Source of the DNA: Megamerina dolium
Lineage: Eukaryota; Arthropoda; Insecta; Diptera; Megamerinidae
Direction of reading: 5' to 3'
DNA: 64,000 nucleotides
Assembly: GCA_963854835.1 (NCBI GenBank)
Contig: OY978526.1
Location: 88,939,846-89,003,845, forward strand
Both the position numbers and the translations under genes were made by a program. The notes under the pieces are model-generated. The model was not told where the DNA came from. It was given only the letters and a program-made list of their open reading frames with translations, and did no database searches. Shown here in pieces: positions 25,456-37,620 of the stretch (position 1 is its first letter; each line of letters opens with the position of its first letter).

Positions 25456-26368
25456 ATGTTTTCTAACGCGAATACGGCAAACGAAGTGGAAGTGCGAGAA
25501 AAGATTATTAAAATATTTCAAAAGCAACCTCACTGGTCATTTAAAAAAATTTGCCAAAGAGGTAGAGGCTAACCCTAAAACCATTTCTCGCGTTATTAAA
25601 CGCTTTAAGGAAGAACCGCTTATTGACCGGAAGATAGGCTCTGGTAGAAAGACGTTGTTACAATTTTGAAGAGAAATCCAAATATTTCGGGAAGGAAATT
25701 GGCGATGAAGGCTGATTGCTCAGAATCTGAAGACGTATAAAGTGCAAAAACTTCCGGATAGAAACGCCGTCAAGAATGAAACCGCGAAACAACGATTTAC
25801 ATTGCTGAACCAAAATTTCGTCAAGAAATTTGAATGCTGCATAATGGACGATGAGACTTATGTTTTAGTGGACTTTTTCCAGCAACCTGGCCAGGAATTT
25901 TATACGGCCGATTCTCGCGGAAATGTTGCTGAAAAATTCAATGTCAAAAAAATTACAAAATTCTCAAAGAAAATTCCTTGTTTTGCAGCCAATTTTCAGT
26001 TGCGGCAAAAGGAGCAGCACATTCGTGACATCGGAATGCTTGCGAAAAACATTGCTTCTATTTTTGCGCCAACATGAAGTGTCCACGTTTTTTTTTTGGC
26101 CTGACCTCGCTTCATGTCACTACAGTAAAACGGCCTTAGAGTGGTTCCAAAAGAAGGAAGTGATTTCGGTGCCTAAAGAAGTTAGTCCACCAAACTGTCC
26201 AGAACTAAGGCCGATTGAGAGATACTGGGATTTAGTAAAAAGAAAGATGAAGGCAACAAAAAAGTAGCCAAAGACCTTCAAGACTTTAGAAGAAAATGGT
26301 CTGCAGCAGCTGTGAGGGTGTCGGACACTACCATAAGAACATTAATGGAAGGGATTCCTGAAAAATAA
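25456..26368 (+). pseudogene. ITmD37E-type mariner-family transposase
   Basis: The start MFSNANTANEVEVREKII at 25456 leads a helix-turn-helix N-terminus (NPKTISRVIKRFKEE). The catalytic domain follows: CIMDDETYVLVDFFQQPGQ (first Asp, about 25838) then FWPDLASCHYSKTALEWF (second Asp, about 26095) and ELRPIERYWDLVKRKMK (Glu, about 26215). Thirty-seven residues separate the second Asp and the Glu, the D37E signature. The C-terminus (TTIRTLMEGIPEK) ends at the TAA at 26366. The gene is broken by several frameshifts, since the frame changes near 25560, 25670 and 26060, and it has at least one stop. Inverted repeats could not be fixed. The family was first described from mosquitoes. Confidence 0.8.
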
Positions 26369-26374
26369 GACTTA

Positions 26375-28660
26375 CTATTAAAAATTATAGTTTCTTTTTT
26401 TTATGTAATCTAATAATAATTTTCAATAATAAAATTCAAGAACTAATTGCTTTACCTACAGGGATGTATTTTATGTATATAATTTTATACATGTTTTCCA
26501 TATACTCTACCAAAATATATTCTATATAAATTCAACTTCGAAAAGAAGTAATCTATATGACTAATACAGCTTCATTGGAATTTTGAATTTATTTATCTTC
26601 ACCAGAACAATACGGTTTCGTCTGTAAGTCACTCTAATGGCTTAAGCTCAGTATCTCATAGAGTTATAAGTTCGACGAGTGCTGCACGATCAATTTTCAT
26701 TTGCCACTGACGAATAGTCATCTATAACAAATTTCTTTAAAAGCAAAAGAATTATTTAGCATTTTATTTAATTTATTATATCTAATATGGACACTCTCAT
26801 TAGGACAGTTTTATACTTTATGAAGGTATCAGTAAGATTTTTTCTCTGAATATAATCAATAACATATTAGCATACCACTAGTTGAAAAAAAGTGAAAACA
26901 TTTTTACACAATTTATAGAATATTTTGAGAATTTTTTTCTCAAAAATAAAAGTGAGTATATGAAGAACGATCCTTCTTATTGTCCTCACAATGCTCTCAA
27001 CTTGTATATGAAAAATCTTGCCTCTTGCGTCTTGTGACAATAACGAAAATAACGTAAGCAGTATTAGTTGAAAACAAAAAGTTCGACATATCCTGTTTCG
27101 TAGATGAAAACAAAAATAAACAACAACAACAACAACAACAACACCTTTGTGCATAGGTAATTAAATTCAAAGTAACTTACCCTAACCATACATACAATAT
27201 ATACTATAAGTATGTATGAACACTTTTTGAAGAAACTTTTAGTAAATTATTAAATAATTTCAAATGTTTATGCAAATAAGTGAAGCATAGGAGGTACATA
27301 AAATACATACTCATTTGGCGAAGACAAGTAAATAGTATAATAAAATGCGCGCGCCTAAAAGTATGCTATCAAAATTGTGTGCAAACTACTACTCTCTCCA
27401 CGAACACTTGCATACACATACACTGGGGCTCAAAAGTGTAAAAAGTTTTTCATTTTTATACACCCGCCCCCCACATATACAAATACAAATTCAGCATTAT
27501 AATATTGTATATGAGAATAAAATGGAATATGCAATTTATAATTTAAGCATTACTCATAAAGAGAAGGAAGCACTTCTGTAGAACGTAAAGAGTACCATAG
27601 ATTGTATTAAAGTGTTTTCATGCAAAATTTTGTGTGTTTTTAGTGTATAAAAAACAAAAATTAAATGTTAAACACTTTGTACAAAAATCAAGTGAACATT
27701 AAGTGTTTACGAATGTGTTGAAAGGGGCGATTCTCTGACGTTCTTCTGATATGTAAAATGAAAATGCAAATTCTTATATCTGTGAATGGTGTTTTTAAAC
27801 AAAAGAATCGTTCACACCTATTTATGCACTGAAAAGCATTGAAATTTAATTTCAAATTTAATACCAATTATCATTAATGCTACGAAAAAATGTTATAATT
27901 GCAAATTAATAATTGGTGCCCTGCAAAATTGTTGATACACATTTCTTTTAAATCTTTCAGTAAATGAAATGAATAAATAATTCTATGCCAACATGGACAA
28001 TCTTTCCTTAAGACAAAATAAAAGAATTATGGTATAAATTTGTGAAGTATTTCAAGAACACACTGAGGCAAATGAGGCAACCAAGAACAAAATATATTGC
28101 CATAATATTTCATAAAAAGAATTATTAAATTAATTATATTACTGTTGCAATTCTTTTATAATTGCTATTGTTGTTGGCGAAAAGAATTCATAAAGTTATG
28201 TTTGCATTTAAATCAGTATTAAATATGGCTAAAATTTGTTGCTATCTACTAGTACAAGTAGAAGAAAAATAATACTTATTGAAAATGAGTAAATAAATAT
28301 TCATGAAAATATTTTTTGTTAATTTTTCTTATAAAAATTTCATTAGTATAACAAGGTTTAGAATTCATAATTTTTCACCACGTTCATAAATGATAATAAC
28401 AAAAAATTTAATAACATAAACAAACATTTCTACAAGGCAACCCACCAAACCAAAATAATAGCTACCTATGCCCATATGAGCTCATTTAAGTTCATAAGGC
28501 AATCTTCATTAACGATTTTTTTTTCTTCTCCAGTGGACTTTTTTATGAGTCTTAAAAAGAAAAAACCCATATAGTCCCATAATATATCTGAAATGGTGAC
28601 GAATGCACCCGTTTTCGGGATATCACTTTGTAAAATTTTTAGTGGTACTACAATTAAAAT
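26375..28660. other. AT-rich non-coding stretch
   Basis: No gene is recognised. A (CAA)n run lies at about 27120-27142. Confidence 0.5.
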
Positions 28661-28664
28661 ACCA

Positions 28665-29297
28665 ACCGACAACGTCAAGCGAAAACGGTGGTGGTCGAAT
28701 CACGGTTAGCCGGCGCAAACGGCGGCCAAGCCAGGATTGACGGTCAGGGAGGTTTTGCTATATGTTTGGTGGGATTGGCAGGGAATCATCTACTATGAGC
28801 TGCTCCCCTACGGCCTCTTACTCTTAATTCGGACCTGTACTGTCAACAATTGGAAGCGTCTGAAGGAAGCAATTGCCCAGAAGCGGCCAGCTTTGGCCAA
28901 TAGGAGAGGAATTGTGTTCCATCAGGACAACGCCAGGCCACACACATCGATAGTGACTCGCCAGAACCTCCGGGAGCTTGGTTGGGAGATTCTTATTCAT
29001 CCACCTTATAGTCCGGACCTGGCACCAAGTGATTATTGCCTGTTCCTGTCTATGGCGAATGATTTTTCTAGTGAAAAATTCACCTCAAGAGAAGCTTGTG
29101 TAAATCGACTGTCCCAGTTTTTTGCCATTAGGGACGAGGGTTTCTATGAGAGTGGCATTATGAAATTACCTTACAAAATGGCAACAAGTAATAGAACAAA
29201 ACGGTACATATTTGATCTAAATCGGATCATTCTAACTATGCTAAATAAAACCTTCAATTGAATGCAAAAATAATGGATTTATTTTTACTAGACCTTA
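28665..29297 (+). mobile_element. DD34D mariner, 5'-truncated
   Basis: The plus strand encodes the catalytic half of a mariner transposase: LLYVWWDWQGIIYYELLPYG, then RRGIVFHQDNARPHTSIV (second catalytic Asp), HPPYSPDLAPSDYCLF (third Asp, 34 residues later) and a C-terminus FYESGIMKLPYK. An extra base near 29174 shifts the end; in the other frame the tail continues WQQVIEQNGTYL. The first catalytic Asp region (upstream of 28737) is missing, though 28665-28735 still encodes pieces of the preceding segment in other frames. The right end TGGATTTATTTTTACTAGAC matches the end of the mariner at 48.7-50.2 kb and is followed by TA at 29298-29299. Confidence 0.8.
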
Positions 29298-29299
29298 TA

Positions 29300-31380
29300 T
29301 AACCCAAAATCATTATTAGGTTGCATCTCGCACTTTTTCCCTATCGTTCTTTTACAGATATAGAGTGCAATTGTTGTTTTCTCAATACTATTGTTGATAT
29401 TTTTCTCTAATTCATTTTACGATCTCACCTCACCACTAAATATAGGATTTATTATTTTGGAACTACTTTGGGAGCTCTCAAAACGAAAGCTGTTATGAGA
29501 GGTGGTGGTTTGTGTTTTGTGGAGGATAGAATAAGCTCTTTTGTCGTTTCATCACTGTCTATTAGAATCTTGTTCATGGTCCAACTTGACAAGGCATTAA
29601 GGTTTGTTTGGAATAATTTCCAGTCATCAAGAAAACAACGTCAACAGTCTAAGCTATATCCCTGGACCCCCCACTTCATATATTTTCCTCAGCAGTTTGT
29701 TCACTACCAAAGTCTAAAAATATCATATTGTTTGTGATTCTTGGTCAAGTTGTATTTCAGATCGCATTTAACACTTTTGTTAATGTACCTCAAGTAATAT
29801 GAAACTAATTAAATAAAATGAATAAAAATAACGCGCACATCTTTTTAAAGTAAAACAGCATAAAATATACCATTGTGTAAAATTATACAACACACTTTTG
29901 TCGGTCATCATATCATTCATTTGCTTAGCTCGCCAACATGTCTAGCGGCATTCAATTAATTATGAAAATATTTTCACAATCATGTTTTTTTTTTTGGTAC
30001 AATTCATTAAATTAACTAAATATTGCAAATAATTAAATTAAATGATATTGGCAAATCCCTTATCAAGTCATTTTAATAACGTACAGACATGTTGAAATAT
30101 TACGGTTCATAATAATTATGTATTATCATTGTTGCCCCCATCTGAAAATGGGTCTCTCTCTATAGGTGTACATACTACATACTCGTACTACTGAAAATGT
30201 GGTATTTCAACAACAAATTCACAATTCATTTACATGTACATATGTATGCATGTACTATATGAAAATAATAGTTGAAGGACATGGAAAAATGAAATTGTAG
30301 CTATTGTAATTGTGCTTGTGTAATTATACGTAATATGTACAAGATATTTTATATGTATGCATATAATACGTACTCTTGCACATGTGAATAAGTGTAGGTA
30401 TGCGTATAACAATATCTATTGAATAGCAGCTACGTATCAGTACCATGCACTAATGAAAAGCATTACATATCGTATTTTTGTAAAGCAAATGTAGTTGAAT
30501 GAATAATAGCACAGGTGATGAACAACACAATTGTATTGTACACAATAACGCCATATACAATACTTTAGTAAATAATGAATGTATGGTATGGTGGTATGCT
30601 GGTATGGTGATATTTGAATGTAACTACAAATTCATTTTAAAAACAAAAAAATATATAATATAATTAAGTACAATTTGAAATTATTCTGAATTTAGTAAAT
30701 TTTATCAAGCCCTAAATATTATGATTGTATCAAAAAATTGTATAAACAAAATAATTCTGTTTTATAGTAAATAAAATTTAGCAGGGTTGCGTTTAATAAA
30801 ACGTTACTGATTGTATGATGATATAGCAGTCAGTAAAGATGTTATTTTTTTTTTTTTTTAATTTTTCTCTTCAAAATTTATATTTTTTTTTGTACTTATT
30901 GACATTTATTATTTGATCTGTTTTAAAAAATATATTTTGATATTAATATTTTTGTTTAAACAATGATTTTCTTTGTAGTTTAATTTGTTTGCGGAGTTTT
31001 TGTGTTTTTTGTTTGTTTGTTAAACTATTTGATGAGTTTTAAAAGCTTTATTCTTTAGACAGACGCTGGTAAAATCTTCTACTTAATTTTCGCCCAACAA
31101 CCAACAACGCAAATAACCCTACAATCGATCTAGGCCGACTTATTAATAGCATACAACAGCAGAGTGTGTAGTAGTTGGAGCTATTTCTCATTGAAAATTG
31201 TTCCCTTAAGGTTTGCAGTATCTTGTTAATGTTATTTAAAAACTCTTTTCTTAAGAAATGAGACTGTCTCATAATGATTATTAAGAGGTCACGTTGTACA
31301 AAAGCCAAATGCAACTCTTATGCATTTCTAGCAATATTATTCGCCATCACAATATAAATCTACGCAATAGCCTAGACAGA
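29300..31380. other. AT-rich non-coding stretch
   Basis: No gene or element is recognised. Poly-T runs lie near 30846-30860 and GGTATG-type words near 30580-30610. Confidence 0.5.
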
Positions 31381-31890
31381 CGGCAGCGTTAATCCGGATT
31401 AACGGCGCACTTAATCCGAATAAAATATTAACCTGACAGACGGCAGTATTGCGGATTAACTAAACGGCTGATTGCTGTTTTATTAGGTCTGCTCGCTTAC
31501 ATTACCATCATTATCAATTTCTGTCATCTGTCACTCTCGATATGAGAAAATCTACAAGAAGTACGTGAAATGAAATCTATCAGAAACTTGTAAATTGACA
31601 TTCACAGTTCGTAATTGACAGCTGGATTTATTTGTTCGCCAACACATTTCATGTCGAACACTGTTAACATTTGTTGAAAGTTTTTTGTTAGCGAACATAC
31701 CTATTGTTTTGTAAGTTGGATTGAGAAAAATTCACAATAGAAATTTTTCATCAGTTTTGCCTTAATCCTCTTTAATTTTGAGAATTAACTCGTGGAGTTA
31801 ATGCGGATTAGCTGCAGTTAATGCCAGAGTTAATTCGAATCGTTTCAAATCGTTTTAATCCGGATTAAATCGTTAATCCGGATTACGCGC
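31381..31890. mobile_element. Candidate MITE with TTAATCCGGATTAA termini
   Basis: The palindrome GTTAATCCGGATTAAC lies at 31388-31403. At the other end, near 31852-31885, TTTAATCCGGATTAAA and GTTAATCCGGATTA occur back to back. Partial versions (TTAATCCG, GCGGATTAAC, TGCGGATTAGC) lie near each end, giving roughly mirror-image termini around a non-coding AT-rich core of about 400 bp. GACAGACGGCAG occurs twice on the left side, 58 bp apart. It directly abuts the RTE fragment. No coding capacity is seen and no superfamily can be assigned. Confidence 0.45.
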
Positions 31891-32120
31891 ATACGATGGT
31901 TTGGACATTTACTCAGAATGGACGATTGCAGAATTACGAAGATGACCTAAGGGTCTCGAATTTTGGACAACGGAAATCGCGGAAGACCACCAATGAGATG
32001 GATGGACGATGTTGAAGAAGACTTGCCCCGCATGAATGTTTGAAGAAGCAAAGCAAGTAATCGCGACGTATGGAGTGTGATTGTAAAGGAAGCATTGGCT
32101 CATCCCGAGCTGTAATCGCT

Positions 32121-32149
<29 letters not shown>
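31885..32149 (+). pseudogene. Second RTE-like family, C-terminus with ATG-repeat tail
   Basis: The plus strand encodes RWFGHLLRMDD, GNRGRPPMRWMDDVEEDL and NRDVWSVIVKEALAHPEL, matching the C-terminus of RTE-type ORF2 proteins (compare GHVERMEE, GRPNLRWKDQV and NRDGWR at 62.2 kb). It ends about 10 bases before a (GAT)n/(ATG)n tail at 32123-32148, as expected of the 3' end of an RTE element. A stop (TGA or TAA) interrupts it in two places. It is clearly diverged from copies A-D, so it represents a different family. Confidence 0.7.
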
Positions 32150-32152
<3 letters not shown>

Positions 32153-32403
32153 ATATTTTTCTATAAAATTAAATATGATGAAGTTATGAGAGTTGAAAAT
32201 TTTTTTTAATACTTTAAGATGAGTCTCTTTGATTACTGCTTGTGGGATTAAAATCTAAAAAAAGCTATTAAAGCAATTATAATCATTAACCAAAAATAGA
32301 ACCACAAAATTATTATTAATTTTTCTCCTTAGTTGCTGGTATTGATTAAGGTCTTAAAGTACTGCGGCAAATATTTTATCACCTAGGTTTAATCATCCAG
32401 CTC

Positions 32404-32675
32404 TTAAGATTGAAAAGATTTTTCTTTCGAACGGTACCCACTTGTCGGCAAGCAATTTGCAATTCTTCCAGCAATAATAATTCGCCATGGAAAAGCTCCT
32501 AAAAAAAACTCTGTGACAAAGCTCAGAAAAAGTGATGTCACAAGAGTTCTGCCATTCGGAACCGGCTAAAATAATACTAATAATGTCCAAAATTTAACAA
32601 TCATAACAGTAATAGAAGAGAAGCTTGGCCAAAGTGCCTTTTGGGGCTTATAAGTGTCACATAATTATTTTTTTA
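32404..32675 (+). repeat. SINE copy 2, 5'-truncated, A/T-tailed
   Basis: Body of the same SINE in plus orientation: TGAAAAGATTTTTCTTTCGA at the start, then GTACCCACTTGTCGGCAAGC, CTGTGACAAAGCTCAGAAAA and GTTCTGCCATTCGGAACCGG, ending GGGGCTTATAAGTGTCACAT plus an AT-rich tail. The tRNA-like head is absent. Confidence 0.85.
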
Positions 32676-32689
32676 GGTTAAATCATAGA

Positions 32690-34185
32690 ATATTATATGT
32701 GATCAAATGAATATTATCCTGCCTCGAGATCATAGACAATAGTAATGTAATGGGAAAGGGTAACGAAATTTATATTTTTTTCAGTTTATTTTTTATTTAT
32801 CTTTCTCTTTTGATAATTAATTTTGTAAAAAAAAAAGGGCAGTAGATAAATTGATGTATTTAGATATTACTAATTTGAAATTGAATTGTAAAAGCATTGC
32901 TAAATTGTATGGCAACATTTTAGAAAATGAATGTCGTCAAAGTAATAAAATGAAAATAATATCATTTAAATTTCAAACAATTCAATTTAATAGCATTATC
33001 GTACTACATACACCTACCATTTCTAAGAGTATTGACATACCGACAATATCTAGATCACAACATTCTTTGCATACCCACATATGTATGTACCAGTAGATAG
33101 TCGTACTGTAAAGTGAAATCTTCGCCAATAAAGCTATTTCTACAATGTCGGCACGAACCAAGCGTCATATGGTATTTTACTTACTTACGATACTTTTATC
33201 AGCTTCTTTTCTGAGTAGCTGTGTGTACATCTTTGCTTTGGTTCAGGATAGACTAATGTGCAACAAACAGCAAAAACAACATCTGTGGCAATAATGTCAC
33301 AACTACAATGCCAATGAAGATGATGATGATGACGACGACGACGACGACGACAAGGACAACGACTAACATCACATAAAGAAGAAAGGATTGTATGTTATGT
33401 ACATATTGTAAATGTAGATGCTGGTAGATTTCTTTCTTTCTTCTAAAATCAAAGAGACAAACAGAGAGAGAGAAAGAGAAAGAATCACATTTATATATAT
33501 AAAGTATGTAGTATATTTGTGTTACCAGTTGCTTTTAATTGTTGTGACTTTTACGTGACTTTATGCGTACTTCAAGTATTGCGTTTAAGTTTCATAGTTA
33601 ATTAAAATATTTCTTACGTTCGTGTTTTGTTCTCTCATTTCAATTATTGTACATATATATGGGAATACACGTATGAATGTAAGAAATGCGTTCAGTAGGT
33701 ACCATTCTATGCCAAGAGAGAGGGTAACTAATTTTATAAAAGTTTTGTGGTTTTATATTATGAACTTTGTAAGACACAATATTCTCACAGGCACAGTCAC
33801 AGTCACACTATCACTGATATACGTACAAGTTGGAACATACATATAAATTGACTTTTGTTTCATTTTGTATGACGGCTCACAATTTTATTTCCTAATTATT
33901 GTACCCCAGGAGTAATGCATAAAATTATAATTAATTTTCATTTTATACAATAATACATTATACATTCGTATATTGCTTGTTATACCTTCTCAATATAAAT
34001 AAAACAACTCACGTAAAATTCACGAGAAAGCTTTAAATACATATTATTTTGTGCATTGGGTGTCAATTAAACGTGATAGGTAGGCCATTAAATTAACCAA
34101 ATGCGCTACGCTGATAACAATGATTTTGATTACTCAATTTCAAGCTATGTTTTTTCTCAAAAAAATTTAAAAAATTTCATTATTT
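32690..34185. other. AT-rich non-coding stretch
   Basis: No gene is recognised. A mixed (GAT)n(GAC)n run lies at 33319-33351 and a GAGAGAAAGA run near 33463-33482. Confidence 0.5.
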
Positions 34186-34189
34186 TATA

Positions 34190-34500
34190 AGGCAATCTCC
34201 ACAATCTATTGTCCTCAGAACATAACTGCGTTTGGTTTACAGACGGATCGAAGACAGACGAAGTTACAAGCGCTGGGATATATGGTCCTAATACTCGCAT
34301 ATTCGTTGCAATGGGGTCGTGGCCAACTGTCTTCCAAACAGAAATACATGCCATAGAACTTTGTGCACGTCAAGTACATGCCAAAGGCCTCAAATCAGCA
34401 TGTATTTTTATTTACTCAGACAGCTAAGCGGCCATCAAATCTCTCTGCTCATGAGTTCTCTTCCAAACTAGTCACCGAATGCGTCTTTATCCTACAAAAA
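34190..34500 (+). pseudogene. RNase H fragment of a LINE
   Basis: The open frame at 34209-34427 encodes CVWFTDGSKTDEVTSAGIYG (first catalytic Asp), FQTEIHAIELCARQV (Glu) and FIYSDS (middle Asp) followed by a stop where Q is usual (S.AAIKSL). The remaining RNase H part and the C-terminus are missing because the block meets the tail of a SINE at about 34503. The three catalytic residues present are intact. It most resembles the 52-kb copy (ALEVCAREC). Confidence 0.75.
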
Positions 34501-34502
34501 CT

Positions 34503-34740
34503 TAGGTTAGGTTAGGTTATGGGGCTGCCCTCTCTCTGAGAGAATACACTTAGGCCAGAAAGGCCCATTCTGATACCAACGAGCTTCTCTTCCAATACTG
34601 TTGTGCGTGTTAAACTTGGACAACATTAGAAGGAACCTACTTATATTAGCCGGTTCCGAACGGCAGAACATCACTTTAACTTAGTTTTGCCACAGAGCTC
34701 TTTTAAGAAACATATTTGGCAAATTGTTACTGCCGAAAAA
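34503..34740 (-). repeat. SINE copy 3, (TAACC)-tailed, 5'-truncated
   Basis: In minus orientation the body ends GGCCTAAGTGTATTCTCTC, GGCAGCCC, CATAACCTAACCTAACCTAA (plus-strand tail GGTTAGGTTAGGTTATGG at 34504-34521). It lacks the tRNA-like head and stops at about 34740 inside the body word GGCAGTAACAATTTG. The tail abuts an RNase H LINE fragment. Confidence 0.85.
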
Positions 34741-34744
34741 AGGT

Positions 34745-35545
34745 AGAGGAGATTCTAGTGTCGTAGACGTGCTCGGACCTTGTATGGTCGTAGTGCCCGT
34801 AACACTTCTTGATGGCCTTCAGAGGTATCAGCCGTAGGGCTCATATCCTCTACCAGACTTCAGTCAAGTTTCGCGTGGTTCACTTTATGAACAAGGATTT
34901 TGTCCAACGTCACGCTCTCTTCTGATTGATTTATTAGGCAAGAAGATTGGTTGTGATTTTTATTAAGAATAGGTATATTTTGTACAATAAGAAATATTCT
35001 AATTAGATGTTTCTGTTATATTAACTCATTATGTCAACGATGATTTTTTATTTGCTATATTTTCCGATAAGTTTCCTCCAAATCATTTGTCCATTTGATT
35101 TTTGTTTGTAAAATAAAAATTGTATCCCAAAACTATTTTAAAAAACCTTAAATATAACCATAATCATAAGCATAATCGTAAGTATTGATTGCAAGTACGT
35201 TCATATTGGAAAGGTTTATAGTTGCCTCAGCTCTTTCAATTGGTTATGCTTGAGAGAGTGAGGGAATAAAAAGTGAATAAAATTTTATTTTACAAATTCT
35301 TTAAATATTAAAATCTTGATTATGTTTAATGGCGTATAATATTTTGTTGTTATTACTGTTGTCTACGACACATTGTAACTGAATTGCATGAGTATGTGTT
35401 AGCGCTTGTGTTGGTTTTAATATATTTTATATACAATTTGACATCATCGTAAGTAAGCCATTATAATATTATTTTGCTTGAAATTGTTTTTTATTCATTG
35501 TATAAGCATACATTTTCATGTGTGTATACATACATGTGCACGAAA
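34745..35545. other. Unassigned stretch
   Basis: The first 220 bases (34745-34965) are less AT-rich than the surroundings, and on the minus strand encode short pieces such as VNHAKLD.SLVEDMSP, possibly a decayed retrotransposon that I cannot place. The rest is AT-rich and featureless. Confidence 0.35.
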
Positions 35546-36310
35546 AGGGTAGTCCATATACAATTTTTTTTTCTTTTTTTAAATTAAAAAAAAATAATAA
35601 TAAAAATAAATGTTTTTTTGTTTTCTATTATTAGTTTATTCGAAAGAGCCAAGCTTTATATATGAGACATGACTTCATTCATGCGACTCAATTTTCCAAG
35701 ATCTTGATAACGGCTTCTGAGTCTATGTCACAAATGGCTTGCTCGGTATTCACCTTAAGGGCCTGAAGCGTCAGTGGATTATATGTATAACATCGGTCCT
35801 TCTCTGCACCCCACAAAAAAGTCTCACGGCGTCAAATAGTAGCTCCGAGGTGACCAATTGACATCGCCGAGACGGCTGATAACACAATTATCGAACTTGG
35901 CGCGCAAAAGATCGATTGTGGCATGGACTGTGTTTGATGACGCGCCATCCTGTTGAAACTAAAGATCATCCAACTCCGTATCTTCAATTTTCGGCCATAA
36001 AATATCATTTACCATGAGTCTGTAGCGCTCACCGTTGACCGAAATGTCATTTCCAGCACCATTTTCAAAGAAAAATGGGCCAATGATGCCACCGCTCCCA
36101 AATTCACACCAAACTGTCACTCTCTGCGGATGCATTATCTTCTCGACCACAGCCGCCGAATGAAAATGAGCTTCATCAGAAAAAATCTATAGAAATTTTT
36201 TTTCAATAAACGAACTTTTTGGGCTTTGGAAATAAGTCTGCATTATTTGCGAACGTTGTTCCGATTTTCCGTTATTTATATAAAAAAAAACTAAATCTTT
36301 CACCCTGTAG
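35546..36310 (-). mobile_element. Decayed DD41D mariner, third copy
   Basis: Minus-strand remnants: FSDEAHFHSAAV (first catalytic Asp) at about 36180-36145, WCEFGSGGIIGPFFFENGAG, SVNGERYRLMVNDILWPKIEDTE, FQQDGAS (second Asp) with VHATIDLLRAKF, and ISRLGDVNWSPRS followed by LTP-stop-DFF (third Asp, again 41 residues later). A segment between the first Asp and VVEKI is deleted, and the N-terminal half is absent. The left outer sequence AAAAGGGTAGTCCATATAC resembles the AAGGGTTATCC end of the 1.6-kb copy, and CACCCTGTAG near 36303 may be the other, diverged end. Confidence 0.75.
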
Positions 36311-36539
36311 ATGTAATCGCAAATTTACTACATACTGTAAAGCATTGCATAAAATGGGCAGAGCTTTTTACGCGTGTCACTGTATTTTTGTTTTTTTTTT
36401 TTTAATATCGATGCAAAATTATCAAGAATTTTTGTCAACATGAAGGGTTGAACTCTGATAAAGATTTTTAGGATCCAAAACTAGTTACGACTTGAATCAG
36501 ATAGTATAAAATTTTATTAAATTTTCAATGATTAATGCT

Positions 36540-36935
36540 AGTGGGTGCCGTGGCTTAGTGGTTAGTGCGTTGGCCATCTGATCTGTAGGTCGTGGGTTCA
36601 CTCCCCGACTGAAACTTGACAAAATTTAATACGGAAAAAATTTTTCTTTCAAACAGTACCCACCTATCGGGAAGAATAGGCAATTTTTCTGGCCGTAACA
36701 ATTTGCCAAAAATGCTTCTTAAAAGCGCTGTGTGACAAAACTAAGTTAAAGTGATTTCACAAGGGCTCTGCTGTTCGGAATCGGTTAATATAAGTAGGTC
36801 CCTTCTAATGCTGTCCAAATTTAACACGCACAACAGTATTGGAGAAGAAAGTCGGTGGTATCAGAATGGGCATTTCTGGCCTAAGTGTGTCCTCTCACAA
36901 AGAGGGCAGCCACATAACCTAACCTAACCTAACCT
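36540..36935 (+). repeat. SINE copy 4, full length, (TAACC)n tail
   Basis: This is a complete copy of about 395 bp with a tRNA-like 5' head: GGGTGCCG, A box TGGCTTAGTGG (36551-36561) and B box GGTTCACTCCC (36595-36605), the internal promoter of RNA polymerase III genes. The body follows, with CCCACCTATCGGGAAG, TGTGACAAAACTAAG and GTCCAAATTTAACACGCACA. It ends GGCCTAAGTGTGTCC, GGGCAGCC and CATAACCTAACCTAACCTAA. Flanking near-perfect duplications AATGATTAATGCT (36527-36539) and AATGATTGATGCT (36936-36948) show target-primed insertion. Non-coding; it depends on a LINE for movement. Confidence 0.9.
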
Positions 36936-37149
36936 AATGATTGATGCTTGCAACTTCTTCGTTTTTAAGTGTATACAATGATGAGATGCAAGTAAAACAG
37001 GATTCATGTTGCTTCGTAAATGTTATTTTTTAATGGGATTGAATTAATTCATGTGAATCAGGTGAAGTGAGATACGATATAATTACTTTTGTGTCGATGT
37101 GAAATATATTCAGAGATTATAAAATTTCTCAAATTAAAAACCAAACAAA

Positions 37150-37620
37150 AATGTCTCAATTGTCAAACCATCTTTATTATATAGATGCGAAACGTGGAAT
37201 GCGGCAGCAGCTGATATTAACTCACTACAAGTCATCGTGAACCGTTGCCTACGGAAAATTCTAAAAATATACTGGCCCAATACTATATCAAACGCTGTCT
37301 TATGGGCCGGAACCCAGCAAAAACTTGTTCAATTGGAGATCCGAAAAAGGAAATGGAGCTGGATCGGCCACGTTCTGCTCAGGGAGAGCGGCGACCTAAC
37401 AAGGACTGCGATTGACTGGAATCCCCAAGGAAGTTGTAGACGAGGAAGACCAGCGAACACCTGGAGATGACTATTAGAGTTGGAAACCCGTGCCATGCGC
37501 CTTAGCTGAAATGAGGTGAAGAGACTGGCGCAAAATATACCCGAATGGAAGAAATTCGTTGTGGTCCTATGTTCCAGCCTGGAACCCTAGGAATATGAAT
37601 TTATGGATGAAAAATATCTC
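37150..37620 (+). pseudogene. Non-LTR retrotransposon ORF2 C-terminus
   Basis: The plus strand encodes SLYGCETWNAA-like residues near 37180, VNRCLRKILKIYWPNTIS (37231-37285), LEIRKRKWSWIGHVLL, GSCRRGRPANTWR and, after a TGA, VKRLAQNIPEWKKFV to about 37575. This is the post-RT region of an RTE-like or related ORF2 (GCE(T/S)W, W.GH.L, GRRRRGRP, NR..W motifs). It differs from copies A-D and from the 31.9-kb fragment, so it is probably a third family. The RT catalytic core is absent. Confidence 0.6.

Noticed and set aside
36543..36615. Possible functional tRNA gene
   Set aside because: The A and B boxes are present, but the cloverleaf does not close well, and the sequence continues into a SINE body with target duplications and recurs at 45.6 kb.
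36911..36937. Insect-type (TTAGG)n telomere repeat
   Set aside because: The TAACC units are only 3-5 long and always sit at the end of SINE copies (34.5, 36.9 and 60.7 kb), so they are a retroposon tail. Flies lack TTAGG telomeres.
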